A stretch of 64,000 bases of DNA, taken from assembly GCF_949628265.1 (NCBI RefSeq), contig NC_088790.1, positions 1,988,545 through 2,052,544 of the forward strand. The letters run 5' to 3'. The notes under the pieces were generated by a model that made no database searches, had not been told where the DNA came from, and was given only the letters and a program-made list of their open reading frames with translations. Shown piece by piece: positions 23,801 through 31,284 of this stretch (positions are counted from its first letter, which is position 1; each line of letters begins with the position of its first letter). Position numbers and translations under genes: made by a program. This DNA is from Cloeon dipterum (lineage: Eukaryota; Arthropoda; Insecta; Ephemeroptera; Baetidae).

Positions 23801-26800
23801 GTCGGCGGAAAACGCTTTCGGACGCGATTCTCGAATTAAAATCTGACTTTCGGACGGTTTTTGAGAAGAAAAACAGGCACGGCCCCAAATTGATCGATTT
23901 TTTTATTCGATTTTCTGTTTCGAAATATCGGGGGATTCTTTTTGGATTGCCAAAACGATATTTTATTGAAATTCCGATTTTCGAAGAAAACATTTGCTGT
24001 TTTCTCCAGGATTTTTTTTATTTTATTTCTAGTCACCTTTATAGCTAATTTTTTCCTAATTTCTCTCCCTGTAACTGAAATTTCTAGGGCTCTGTTAAAT
24101 TTGATTAATTTTAAGGCTGATTTTATGTGTAAAGTGTATTTAAAAATATTTTTGCAAATTCCTGAAATTAATCTATAAAATGGCAGAAAAATTTAATCAG
24201 TAGCTATAGAAATTATCGTTTTCAGCAATAAAAAAAGAAAAGTATATACGTCCAAAAAATGGTTTAAAAAAATTCCTAACAATTGTTTCTATCAGAAAAT
24301 TTATACTAAAATCATTCTTGAGCAAATTTTTTTTATCTGATTAGAAAAATAAATTGGGGCAGTTCCTTCCTTATTTAAATCAAAATGCCTATTACAGAGT
24401 AAAAATTAATCAATAAAAACGATATTTCCGAATCGATGTATCGAAATGAAAATCGATTTTCGAAAATCAATCGGCAAAAGTCAATTTTCTTGGCTGCGGC
24501 CTCCGGTCGGCCTTTTCTCGCGCCTCCATTCGGAATTTGGGCCGTCGGGGCGGGCGCGGGCCGAACGGGGCCCCCGGTGTGTGGAGGGTTGCTCCGGGGG
24601 GTTGGCAGCAGTGGGGGCGGCCGCCGACCAAGGATGGTGGACGAACCGATAGACCTGGTCAAGGTGAAATGCGACTCGACGGACGACCTGGCCGACGAGG
24701 AGCAGCCGCGCGACCTTTCGTGCAAGCGGCGCCACGCGGCCGACGAGCCGCGCGACCTTTCGCTCAAGTCGGTGGCGGCGGCGCGCGGCTCCGAGCCGCA
24801 GACGGCGCCGCTCGACTTCTCGGCGCGCGCCCTCGCACCTCCCCCGCCCCTGTTTTTCGACCTGAGAACCAAGCTGTGGCAGCTGGGCGCCGCCACAGGG
24901 CCGCTCGCCCTACCCTGGTCTAACGAAAGCAGTGTTTCCCGCAGGTCGGAGCAGAAGGGCAGCACCGGCTCGGCCTCGGAGGGCGGCAAATCACAGGAGT
25001 CTTCCAGCCAGGCCCTAGGTGCGTATTTTTTGCCTTCCACCTTCCACCTTCGCTCTTCTTTTTCTCTCGCTCTCGGATGTCACTCTCTCAGACTGGCGGA
25101 CGCTGCTCGTGGCGCCATCCAGCACCGACCAGACTGGCAAACAAGTGGTTCCTTGCCCTTGTTGTTTTTGTTGTTTCTCGCTTCTCATTTCCAACAGATT
25201 TTCGCTACAAATCGCAGTGTGATGATGGAGAGATTTCAATAAAATTGTCTGCTTCATTCATTTCACGACGAGAAAACAAAAACCTGGACATTCCATCTGA
25301 GCACTTTCTTGACTAATTTTTAAATATAAATATTGAGCACCTTTCCCTTTGGATGAATTAATTTTATTTTGTTTATTAAACTGTCTATCTCTCGGGCAAT
25401 TATTTTAAATAATTTTTTTATCTTGCATTTATAAAAATTCATAAAACAATTAAATTCGGAATACCCATTAACGAGACGAATTTTTCAATCTTTTCTTTTA
25501 CCGAATTTCTTTTGTTGAAATTGGTTGCAAAAAACACGCATTTTTTTGTAAAAATCGTTTACTTGATATTTAATTGTAAGCAGTTTCTTGCAGGCAATTT
25601 TTACACCCCCTCCCCCCAATTTTCAATCATTTACTCGACTTGAAAAATTATCAAAGATTTTTTTTAGAAATGGCAATTTTTAAGAAAAAAATCTGCACAG
25701 TAGAGGAAATTTTGACCACTCCGACTGCAAATTTTAGATTTTCACAGAGGAAATTTTGAAGAATTCATTTCCTGTGCAAAGGAATATTAAAAAAAGTGCA
25801 GAAAGTAAGCAAAATGCAACCTTGGCTCTTAATTCTTGAAGCTCTAATTTTATTTTTGTTTTATCTCATTTTTATAGCATTTCGGAAATTCAATTTTTTT
25901 TTTACAAAATATCGCTCGATTTTAATTAAAGATAACCTTTAGTTGTTCGACCGAACCATCCAAGCACAATATTAATTTTAAATTCACTGCGAAAATCTCG
26001 ATAAATTAGGTGCCTATGTATGAAATTTTTCAAAAGGAAAGAATCGAATTTTGAAAGTTTGCAATGTGTGTGTGTGTTTGTAGAGAGAAAGAAGCCTCAC
26101 ATAAAGAAACCGCTGAACGCGTTCATGCTGTACATGAAGGAGATGCGTGCCAAGGTGGTGGCCGAGTGCACGCTGAAGGAGAGCGCGGCGATCAACCAAA
26201 TCCTCGGCAGGCGGGTAGGTTTGGCGCCGGCGCCGCCGCGCGCGTGCGCGCACGCGCGCGTCTCGAGCGAGCGTGGCGCGCGTGCGCGCGCACACGCGCG
26301 CGGGGGCTCGGCGGCCGTGTTGCATTAGAGTCGGCAGGCGGGCGCTCAGGGGAAACCAACCGCTATGCCTGCTGGTGCTAGATTTAGCGAGAAATAATTC
26401 AATTTAAAATTTGAACCAATAAAGAGCTGAGGGTATATTGTGTAGTGGCACGGTTTGAGTCGCGACGAGCAGGCCAAATATTACGAGAAGGCGCGGCAGG
26501 AGCGGCAACTGCACATGCAGCTCTACCCCGGCTGGAGCGCCAGAGACAATTACGGCTACGGCACCAAGAAGAAGAAGAGAAAGAAGGAGAAGACCGTGGA
26601 CGGAGGTACTCCCCCGCCCGCGACCTCACAAAAACACCCCCACCTCATTCTCTCAAAAACACCCTCTTCTTGCTTCGGTCAGAACGCTGATGATGATGAT
26701 CGATGATGACGATGCGATGCGGATGCGATATCAAATTTATGTTGCCCAAATTCAGAGCAGAGCAGAGTGGCGGGTTGGGTTAGGGGGCGTGCCCGTCCAG

Positions 26801-29374
26801 GTGGTGGTAGCGGGGAGAGGGGAGGGACGGACGCACGCGACCTGAGTGCCTCGCCGCGCGCGCGTGCGCGTGCGCATGCGCGGACCGATCCCGGCTAGGA
26901 CGGATTCTCACGAGCTATTGGCAATATTGTGCTTGTAGTGGCACGCGCTGGGCCGGGAGGAGCAGGCCAAGTACTACGAGCTGGCGCGACGCGAACGCCA
27001 ACTGCACATGCAGCTGTACCCTGACTGGTCGTCGCGCTCCAACGCCAGTCGCGGCAAGAAGAGGAAGCGCAAGCAGGAGCACGCCGGCGGCGTCGAAGGA
27101 GGTCAGCGCCTGTTTGCATGCGGGCCTCAGTGTCTTTTCAATATGCACCCGTTGTATAACCCCCCCTACTTTTTGCCTGCTACTTTATGTTCTGGCTGTC
27201 TGAATGGCTGTTTTGCTGTTTCAAACATATATCTATATATATACAGATATCATCAGATTTATATATAAATATATTACCAAAAAAAAAATTATATCTTTTT
27301 GATGCTTCTCTATGTATTTGGGCAACATAATTATTTGATTGATTATTATCATCCGTTCTGCAATTTATTCTCGTGGACACACACATACACACACCCACAA
27401 AACCGTTCGGCTGGCTCCGAGTCTAACGCGGTCGACATTTTTTTCACGTTTCAGGCAACAACATGAAGAAGTGCAGGGCCAGATACGGACTGGAGCAGCA
27501 GAGTCAGTGGTGCAAACCATGCAGGTACGGACACGCCCCTTTTTTACTTGTATCCGAAACCGTTTTTTGTGCACAGACACGCTCTCTCTCTCTCTTTCTC
27601 TCCATATATCTCGATCTCTCTCTCTCTCTCTTTTGTTTTGTACTTGCACGTCAGGGGTAAATAATCTAACGTCCCTTACACCCCCTCTCGGACGCACGGC
27701 GCCACCGTCGCACCCTCGCGCAGGGTTAACTGCTGCCAGCAAGAAATTCGATATCCAAAGATATCAACGATTTCCCAAGGATGTCTCAAGGATATTCAAA
27801 GGATATCCTCCAGAATATCCGGATGATATACTTTTGAACAGCCTATGTCATAGGGTGGATATCCTCAGACATGTCCAATTTCTTGCTGGCTGTGTCACTA
27901 ATACACTAAGGTCGGCGTAGAGGGGGTGGGCGGGTGGGCGTGGCGCCGTGCGGGCATGTCGCATGTCGCGGATTTGAAGCAGCAGGAAGGCACTGCGGTG
28001 CGAGTTTGTCGATCAGGGTTTCGAGGTGAGCGAGATCTTGCAGTTTGTAATGTAGGTGGCGGGGTCGAGATTCAGAAAATGTGTCTTCCCTCTAGAGACG
28101 CTGCTGGGAAATGAAAACAGTAACCAGTGAAAGAAATGTAAAATCGAAAATTTTGTTTGCTGTGTTGATTCGGGACACATTTTCTGAAAACAAAGAAAAT
28201 TCTTTTTGATGTGTGAATGTTTCTCTTATTCTGCTCTCTTTGATGGTGCTCTCTTGACTCTTTCTAATCATGGTCATTTTTCTGGTTCTGTTTTTGTTTT
28301 GACAAGCAGCCCCGCTGAGGGGTCAATAAGCAGCGGCAGTGGGGCCGCCACAGGATCCCTGCACGGAGGAGGAGCCACGGCCCAGGAACCCACTTATGTT
28401 AACCTATAGTAGCGCTCTGTGAGTTCATCGTCACTCAGTGTGGGCATGCGCAGTGTTGACTCTCCTTGACATTAATATCAGCCCCGTTCTAATTTTCAGT
28501 TTTGCACGCAGTTTTAACCACCAAGTTTTCAGTTTAACCTAGCCGTTTTCCGATATTATTTATTATTTGTCGATTGTTGGTTCGTTCGTTCGTTCGTCTC
28601 ATCATTTTAGTTTTTAGGACGGCCCGACGAGCGCGCGCGCGCGCCAGGGGCGAGACCTCCGGCGGTCGGAGGGGGGCCGGTGTGGCTGGCGCGCGCGCGC
28701 TCTCCCGCTCGGTGCAATATATTATATAATTTGCGCATGCAGTGGCGCCGGTGTGGCGCGGGCAAATGGCGAGACTGACTCTTTTGTTTTCTCTGTCCCC
28801 GCGGGTGCTTAGGCGCAAGAAGAAGTGCATCCGCTACATGGACCTGAGCGGCAAGGGTGGTGAGCCGGCGGACAGCGAAGTGTCCGACATGAGCAGCGAG
28901 GAGGACACGATGGACGTGGGCAACCGCAGCAGCTGCGGCGGCGGCTCGCCCAACGGGCTGTCGGACATCAACGGGTTGTCGTCGCCGGGCGGCCTCTCGC
29001 TCGGCTCGATGGCGTCGCCGTCGATGGTGCTGCCGTCGCCGTCGGCCAGCCTGGCGTCGCCCAGCATGAGCCTGCAGTCGCCGATGACGCCGACGACGCA
29101 CCACCTGCCCTCCGAGGTGGTGGGCCCCGCGGGGTCTGGGGCGGGGGCCGCGCTGCCGCCCCCGCAGAACCCGCCGTCCAACGCCTCGTCGACGCAGAGC
29201 AGCTCGGCCAGCAGCAGCTCCAGCAGCGCCGCTTCCGGCAGCAGCGGCCTGCCGCCGCCCCACCGCAACCCCGTCGGCACCAACCCCCGCGACATAAACA
29301 ACCCCCTCAGTGTGAACCAGTTGACGGGCCAGGTGAAAGAGACGAGTGGTGCTCGTGCGATTTCAGTGACGTGA
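11714..29374 (+). CDS. pan: pangolin (TCF/LEF HMG-box transcription factor), 5' part missing
   Basis: Nuclear DNA-binding partner of beta-catenin/Armadillo that switches Wnt targets on or off. Core exons, all phase-consistent: 11,714-11,846; 14,932-15,019; 15,623-15,706; 18,492-18,632; 24,945-25,018; 26,084-26,214; one of 26,446-26,605 or 26,939-27,101; 27,455-27,524; 28,813-29,374. With the second HMG exon these add to 1,446 nt (482 codons). Seen in order: the conserved [15 protein letters not shown] block, [14 protein letters not shown], an [12 protein letters not shown] block, the HMG box opening [19 protein letters not shown] and split after GRR, a basic tail, then the C-clamp ([23 protein letters not shown]), which binds helper sites, and a Ser/Pro-rich tail with [11 protein letters not shown]. 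The N-terminal beta-catenin-binding region is not in the window, so the start codon of the long form is unknown. Four alternative segments are listed separately. Identity is certain; exact isoforms are inferred. Confidence 0.95.
12107..12330. repeat. Dispersed repeat, family 3, copy a
   Basis: Shares its start (GACAG.GCCAATCGATT) and its interior (AATTCGTTAT.TTGG, GACCA-like blocks, a right-hand part with CTCTGATTGG and AATAATTAACCGC) with 16,085-16,375. Both copies lie in pan introns in the same orientation. Confidence 0.7.
12614..12811 (+). CDS. pan: pan candidate cassette exon (66 codons, Pro/Ala/Ser-rich)
   Basis: A pyrimidine-rich stretch ending in ATATAG precedes the segment; it ends TCA G|GTTGGC. 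Both ends are phase 1, matching the donor at 11,846 and the acceptor at 14,932, and the length is 198 nt, so inclusion or skipping keeps frame. The strongly GC-rich third positions and the peptide ending [10 protein letters not shown] look coding. An ATG at 12,643 would also allow use as an alternative first exon. I do not recognise this peptide from other TCFs, and the donor is weak. The CTG/GCT repeat just upstream (about 12,530-12,553) is outside the exon. Confidence 0.55.
13300..13900. repeat. Tandem degenerate repeat, family 8 (about two units)
   Basis: Two units about 280 bp apart share CATTTTTGGAATC.GCTC.GCG followed by ACGAATAATG or CGAATGATG, plus AACGGCTTTCCCGGAAAATTGG. This is the same family as 19,205-20,100, which is in the opposite orientation. 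It lies in a pan intron. Confidence 0.7.
14578..14800. repeat. Foldback element in pan intron
   Basis: The left arm GGAGCCACCAACAGTTGGC (about 14,584) pairs with the right arm GCCAGTTGGTGGCTCC (about 14,766). Inner matches are TTCATTTACTGAAA against TAAATGAACTG. It is an imperfect 220-bp palindrome without coding content. A similar edge (GCCGCCAATAGATGGCGCC) occurs near 56,720. Confidence 0.7.
14932..15019 (+). CDS. pan: pan exon: [14 protein letters not shown] block
   Basis: The acceptor is ATTGCAG and the donor GTGAGT. The exon enters in phase 1 (codon GGT) and leaves in phase 2 (TG|G, Trp). The peptide [24 protein letters not shown] matches the conserved central region of insect TCF. Both flanking joins give unbroken reading. 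Confidence 0.9.
15113..15492. repeat. Full-length family 2 palindromic element (MITE-like)
   Basis: Terminal arms of about 90 bp (left with GTCTTTGACGAGGTTTCTCAG and GGTCGAATTAGGTAAAGTGG; right with the complements) enclose a second inverted pair built on GAATGCGAGAAG and a CGCATGCGCA core. The flanks carry a same-strand duplication of about 30 bp, GGGCGTGTCCCTTGTCACAA, at about 15,093 and 15,495. Other copies are at 22,315-22,625, 42,540-42,850 and 8,160-8,290. Confidence 0.85.
15623..15706 (+). CDS. pan: pan exon: [11 protein letters not shown] block
   Basis: The acceptor TTTGCAG follows a T-rich tract; the donor is GTAGGT. Phase 2 in, phase 2 out, so the 84-nt exon is itself phase-neutral and could be skipped without frameshift. 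The peptide (W)[18 protein letters not shown] continues the conserved SWH.PS block of insect TCF. Confidence 0.88.
16085..16375. repeat. Dispersed repeat, family 3, copy b
   Basis: Second copy of the element at 12,107-12,330. It begins GACAGTGCCAATCGATTGCT and ends in a GACGCCGG..CAAATAATAAACCGC block. It differs mainly by an insertion after the first 40 bases. Confidence 0.7.
18492..18632 (+). CDS. pan: pan exon: [12 protein letters not shown] block
   Basis: The acceptor is TGTTGCAG and the donor AG|GTACCT, with phase 2 on both sides (141 nt). The peptide from EYFRFSPTG to the [12 protein letters not shown] motif is the region just N-terminal to the HMG domain in TCFs. The following intron is about 6.3 kb and holds most of the repeats in this gene. 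Confidence 0.9.
19205..20100. repeat. Tandem degenerate repeat, family 8 (about 3-4 units of about 280 bp)
   Basis: Starts of the shared phrase TCG(T/C).TCGC(C/T)GA.CAGATTC occur near 19,216, 19,499, 19,773 and 20,063, so the period is roughly 275-290 bp. Each unit also carries TTTTCCCAGAGCAC and a GGAAAA.T block. The array is the inverse of the units at 13,300-13,900. Confidence 0.75.
21085..21430. repeat. Degenerate short repeats with GGCGTGG(C/T) motif, family 9
   Basis: About four loosely repeated phrases of the form GGGCGTGG followed by TTTACTGAGAACTCG-like sequence. The same vocabulary in the opposite orientation (CCACGCC, GCGCTTT) fills 34,395-34,580 and 36,900-37,740. No coding content. 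Confidence 0.55.
22315..22625. repeat. Family 2 palindromic element, copy in pan intron
   Basis: Inner arms CCCGCCAAAACAATATGAAT and complement at about 22,357 and 22,485, each with TGCGCATGCG. The right terminal arm (CCTAATTCGACCCTCA, GTGTGCTCAGAAACTC) is present; the left terminal arm is mostly lost. Confidence 0.8.
23040..23790. other. GC-rich, CpG-rich block in pan intron, possible internal promoter
   Basis: An unusually GC- and CpG-rich stretch inside an AT-rich intron, with no convincing coding frame on either strand. It lies about 0.85 kb upstream of the ATG at 24,634, which opens a frame running into the HMG-side exons. A promoter here would give a TCF lacking the beta-catenin-binding end. 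This is inference from composition and position only; no TATA or initiator was identified. Confidence 0.35.
24609..25018 (+). CDS. pan: pan alternative long exon with PxDLS (CtBP-type) motifs
   Basis: The core exon 24,945-25,018 ([15 protein letters not shown]) is preceded, in the same frame and without a stop, by a clearly coding GC-rich stretch. An ATG at 24,634 in the context CCAAGGATGG could start it, or AG sites at 24,607-24,611 could admit it in phase 2 from the exon ending 18,632. It encodes PRDLSCK (24,706-24,726) and PRDLSLK (24,748-24,768), both perfect PxDLSxK matches, plus weaker PIDLVK (24,646) and PLDFSAR (24,808). PxDLS is the known docking motif for the co-repressor CtBP. The short form uses the acceptor at 24,943-24,944. 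The coding nature is well supported; whether it is a first exon or a retained extension is open. Confidence 0.75.
26084..26214 (+). CDS. pan: pan exon: first half of HMG box
   Basis: The acceptor GTTTGTAG follows a GT repeat; the donor is R|GTAGGT in phase 0. It encodes [18 protein letters not shown] through [10 protein letters not shown], that is helix 1, helix 2 and the minor-groove wedge residues of the HMG domain. The box is completed by one of two alternative downstream exons, both starting with TGG (Trp). Confidence 0.97.
26220..26310. other. Alternating GC/GT purine-pyrimidine tract
   Basis: Just after the donor of the HMG exon lies a tract of alternating CG, GC, GT and AC steps (GCGCGTGCGCGCACGCGCGCG and similar), which is self-complementary and prone to left-handed DNA or stable RNA hairpins. 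A matching tract is at 26,854-26,884, on the other side of the first alternative HMG exon. Confidence 0.85.
26446..26605 (+). CDS. pan: pan alternative exon A: second half of HMG box, vertebrate-like
   Basis: The acceptor is ATTGTGTAG and the donor GGA G|GTACTC; phase 0 in, phase 1 out, 160 nt. It encodes [35 protein letters not shown] and a basic tail [10 protein letters not shown]. The GWSARDNYG wording is that of vertebrate TCF/LEF proteins. Compared with exon B it changes L to K in helix 3 (YYEKAR against YYELAR). It cannot be joined to exon B in frame (160 nt), so use must be mutually exclusive. Confidence 0.85.
26854..26884. other. Second alternating CG/GT tract between the alternative HMG exons
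   Basis: CGCGCGCGTGCGCGTGCGCA, followed by TGCGCGG, is complementary in the sense of G-C and G-U pairing to the tract at 26,220-26,310. The two bracket exon A. Confidence 0.85.
26939..27101 (+). CDS. pan: pan alternative exon B: second half of HMG box, insect-like
   Basis: The acceptor is TGCTTGTAG and the donor GGA G|GTCAGC; phase 0 in, phase 1 out, 163 nt. It encodes [37 protein letters not shown] and [26 protein letters not shown] is the wording of Drosophila pangolin, so this is the canonical insect exon. Both ends match exon A in phase. Confidence 0.95.
27455..27524 (+). CDS. pan: pan exon: N-terminal part of C-clamp
   Basis: The acceptor is CGTTTCAG and the donor GTACGG; phase 1 in, phase 2 out. 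It encodes [20 protein letters not shown] and PC, supplying three of the four cysteines of the C-clamp, a zinc-binding accessory DNA-binding domain of TCFs. The fourth comes from the exon at 28,813 (KKKC). Confidence 0.95.
27735..27890. repeat. Short TIR element, family 7, copy a
   Basis: Left end GCAAGAAATTCGATATCC and right end CCAATTTCTTGCTGG are terminal inverted repeats. The interior is rich in GGATATC phrases and contains TACTTTTGAACAGC and TATGTCATAGGG. Copies are at 30,298-30,402 and, partial, at 54,102-54,165. Confidence 0.8.
28310..28411 (+). CDS. pan: pan candidate alternative terminal exon truncating the C-clamp
   Basis: The acceptor ACAAGCAG follows a T-rich tract. In phase 2 from the donor at 27,524 it reads [20 protein letters not shown], then [13 protein letters not shown] and stop (the codon after 28,409). 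The joined protein would keep three C-clamp cysteines and lose the fourth plus the KKKCIRYM segment. If joined from the HMG exon directly (phase 1) it would stop after six codons. The GC-rich, open, Gly/Ser-rich frame and clean phase support it, but I do not recognise the peptide. Confidence 0.5.
28813..29374 (+). CDS. pan: pan exon: end of C-clamp and Ser/Pro-rich tail
   Basis: The acceptor is GTGCTTAG, phase 2 in. It opens [10 protein letters not shown], completing the C-clamp, followed by an acidic stretch ([11 protein letters not shown]) and a long Ser/Pro/Gly tail ending [11 protein letters not shown] and a stop at 29,372-29,374. A GTGAAA donor directly after LTGQ (29,331) would allow splicing to a further exon near 31,135. 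Confidence 0.93.
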
Positions 29375-30297
29375 CGGACGTCCCCCTGCCCCCCGCCGCC
29401 GCCTGCGCCCTCGCCGGCGGCGGGGGGTGGCTCTCTAGCATTCCGTGTACAGATAGCAGCGACAAATTAGACCCGTAGACACGTGCCAATCACGCAACGA
29501 CGCGCGCCTCCCCCCCAACCCTTTACGCGCAGCCTCGGTTCTCCGTCTTCCCTCCCCTGCCCCTTTGCAACGACGCGTAGCGCTCCCCCAACCCCCCACT
29601 TCGCCTCCCCGATGTCAGGAGTCGTAACGTTAGCAGGGCTGCTGCTTCCATCCGGATTTCTTGCACTCTGATATTCTTGAATAAATTTCAACTCCTTGAC
29701 CTGATTTACTGGCGGGAAAAAGCAGTCCTGAGCTCGTTTTGTTTATGTTAATCGAATCGGAAAAAGTGCAAAGTTCGTTGTACAGTCCTCGTAAGTTTTA
29801 ACTTCTGCAGGTCCTTTGCTTTTGAGCTTCCCTAGATTTTGCGTGCGAACGGCGGGTCGCCTGGCTTGGCCCCAAATAATTAACCCCGAACACTGACGAC
29901 ACGAATTTTCGCCCCGAAAAACCTGAAATTACAACAGGAAAAATCAATCAGTCATTTCTCTTTGGAGAAATCACTGCTTTGTTTTTACTGGTGAGTAAAC
30001 GCAATTTTTTTTTCAATCCTCGAGTGAGATCAAAAGGAAAAATAATAAAATTCTCTGTCTGGGGAATGTCTTTATTGATATCATAATTATGTCGTCATTA
30101 CGTAGTCTCCCTCACGAACTTAAAGTGAGAGCAGCTGGTATGCCTTTTTGGTTTGTGGGGAACTACTTTAAAGGTGGAAATCAAAAATTTGTTTTGTCTT
30201 TTAATTAATATAGTATCCCCGCGAAAATAATTATTTTGATATAGAAATCCCACAGCAAATAATCAAGCACCAGGTATCGTCTCCATTTTTAGACCAC

Positions 30298-30402
30298 CCA
30301 GCAAGAAATTTGACATCTCTAGGATATCCGTATGATATATACTTTTGAACAGCTTATGTCATAGGGCAGATATCCTCGGATATCCAATTTCTCGCCGGAC
30401 AG
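30298..30402. repeat. Short TIR element, family 7, copy b
   Basis: About 105 bp, opening CAGCAAGAAATTTGACATC and closing CCAATTTCTCGCCGG. The interior matches the copy at 27,735 (CTTTTGAACAGCTTATGTCA). Confidence 0.8.
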
Positions 30403-31134
30403 GTCCGAGCTCTCCTGAGTTATTGAAAATAAAAATATTGCGCCTATATAGGTTAACGGGTCGACGACCTCGTCAGTTTTCGGTGTTGGTGATTTTGGGC
30501 GAAATCGGAGAGGGGACGGACGGATTCGTCCCCCTGCAGGCAAAGTCTGTTCTGTATTAATATGATTATTGAGAGCCGGAGTATTTCCATTCGTGCCATG
30601 TGCTGGTTATGTTGTTCCCGAGCCAGACGCTCAAAAATGTTGTTTTTAACTCTTTTATTTTCTCTCTCTTTGCTCCTCTGTCTTTCCGACTGGGGCGTTC
30701 CGCCATACCTCCTGTAAATATCGTTTACTGCGAATGAGTGCGGTGCAAATTTCCGGGAATTATCAGTTTTTTGATAAGGACGCCACGATGACAATGCCGA
30801 AAATGGCGGAAAAGCCGAAACTGCCAATTATTATCAAGGAAGGTGGGAGAAGCTCCATACTCACCGTAGCGGCTGCTCCGTTCGTGCTGTTGGCAACCCT
30901 GGCAGCGACCTGAGAATCCCCTGTGATTATGGAGGTTCTTGCATTCCTTGTTCGACTACCTTCCTTTACGCTAAGGACAGTAGAATCGGGATCGGCGCGA
31001 ATTCGCCGTGTTCCCGCGGACACGCCCCCTTCTGACGAGGGGGCGTGCGTGGCCGGAACGCGGCACATTCCCGCGGGTCCTTCCTAAAAAATTGCCAATC
31101 GGACCCTCGATCGATCAATCTGTCTGTCTGCAAG

Positions 31135-31284
31135 TGCCATGGAGGAGATTCTCGGAGCCCGGGGCCGCCGAGGCCCCCTCCCCTCCCCCCTGACGCCGCC
31201 GCAGCCGCCGGCTCGTCGAAAGCTGGATCTCAACTAATAATTCACGATGTAAACATAATTATTTCCTTGTACCACTTTAAGTAA
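31135..31284 (+). CDS. pan: pan candidate extra 3' exon
   Basis: An AG (TGTCTGCAAG) is followed by an open frame of 49 codons in phase 0, matching the possible donor GTGAAA after LTGQ at 29,331. It would read CHGGDSRSPGPPRPPPLPP, a poly-Ala run and SLYHFK before the stop. Evidence is a local rise in GC and phase match only. In phase 2 (from 27,524) a different frame would end ARRKLDLN. Confidence 0.3.
   Translation, partial: CHGGDSRSPGPPRPPPLPPDAAAAAGSSKAGSQLIIHDVNIIISLYHFK

Noticed and set aside
23478-24048. Open frames on both strands in the GC-rich block
   Set aside because: Pro/Arg/Ala-rich translations on several frames at once are expected from GC-rich DNA without stops; no motif or splice phase supports them.
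24375-25040. Long open frame on the - strand opposite the PxDLS exon
   Set aside because: It is the antisense shadow of the GC-rich pan exon; the + strand has clear motifs and a phase-matched splice, while the - frame has only Arg/Ala/Pro-rich composition.
28834-29301. - strand open frame opposite the last pan exon
   Set aside because: Antisense shadow; the + frame continues the C-clamp and is phase-consistent.
30763-31068. - strand frame ending in a hydrophobic, membrane-like segment
   Set aside because: The last 30 residues look like a membrane helix and recall small respiratory-chain subunits, but I could not match one and splice extension toward 30,453 gave no family motif.
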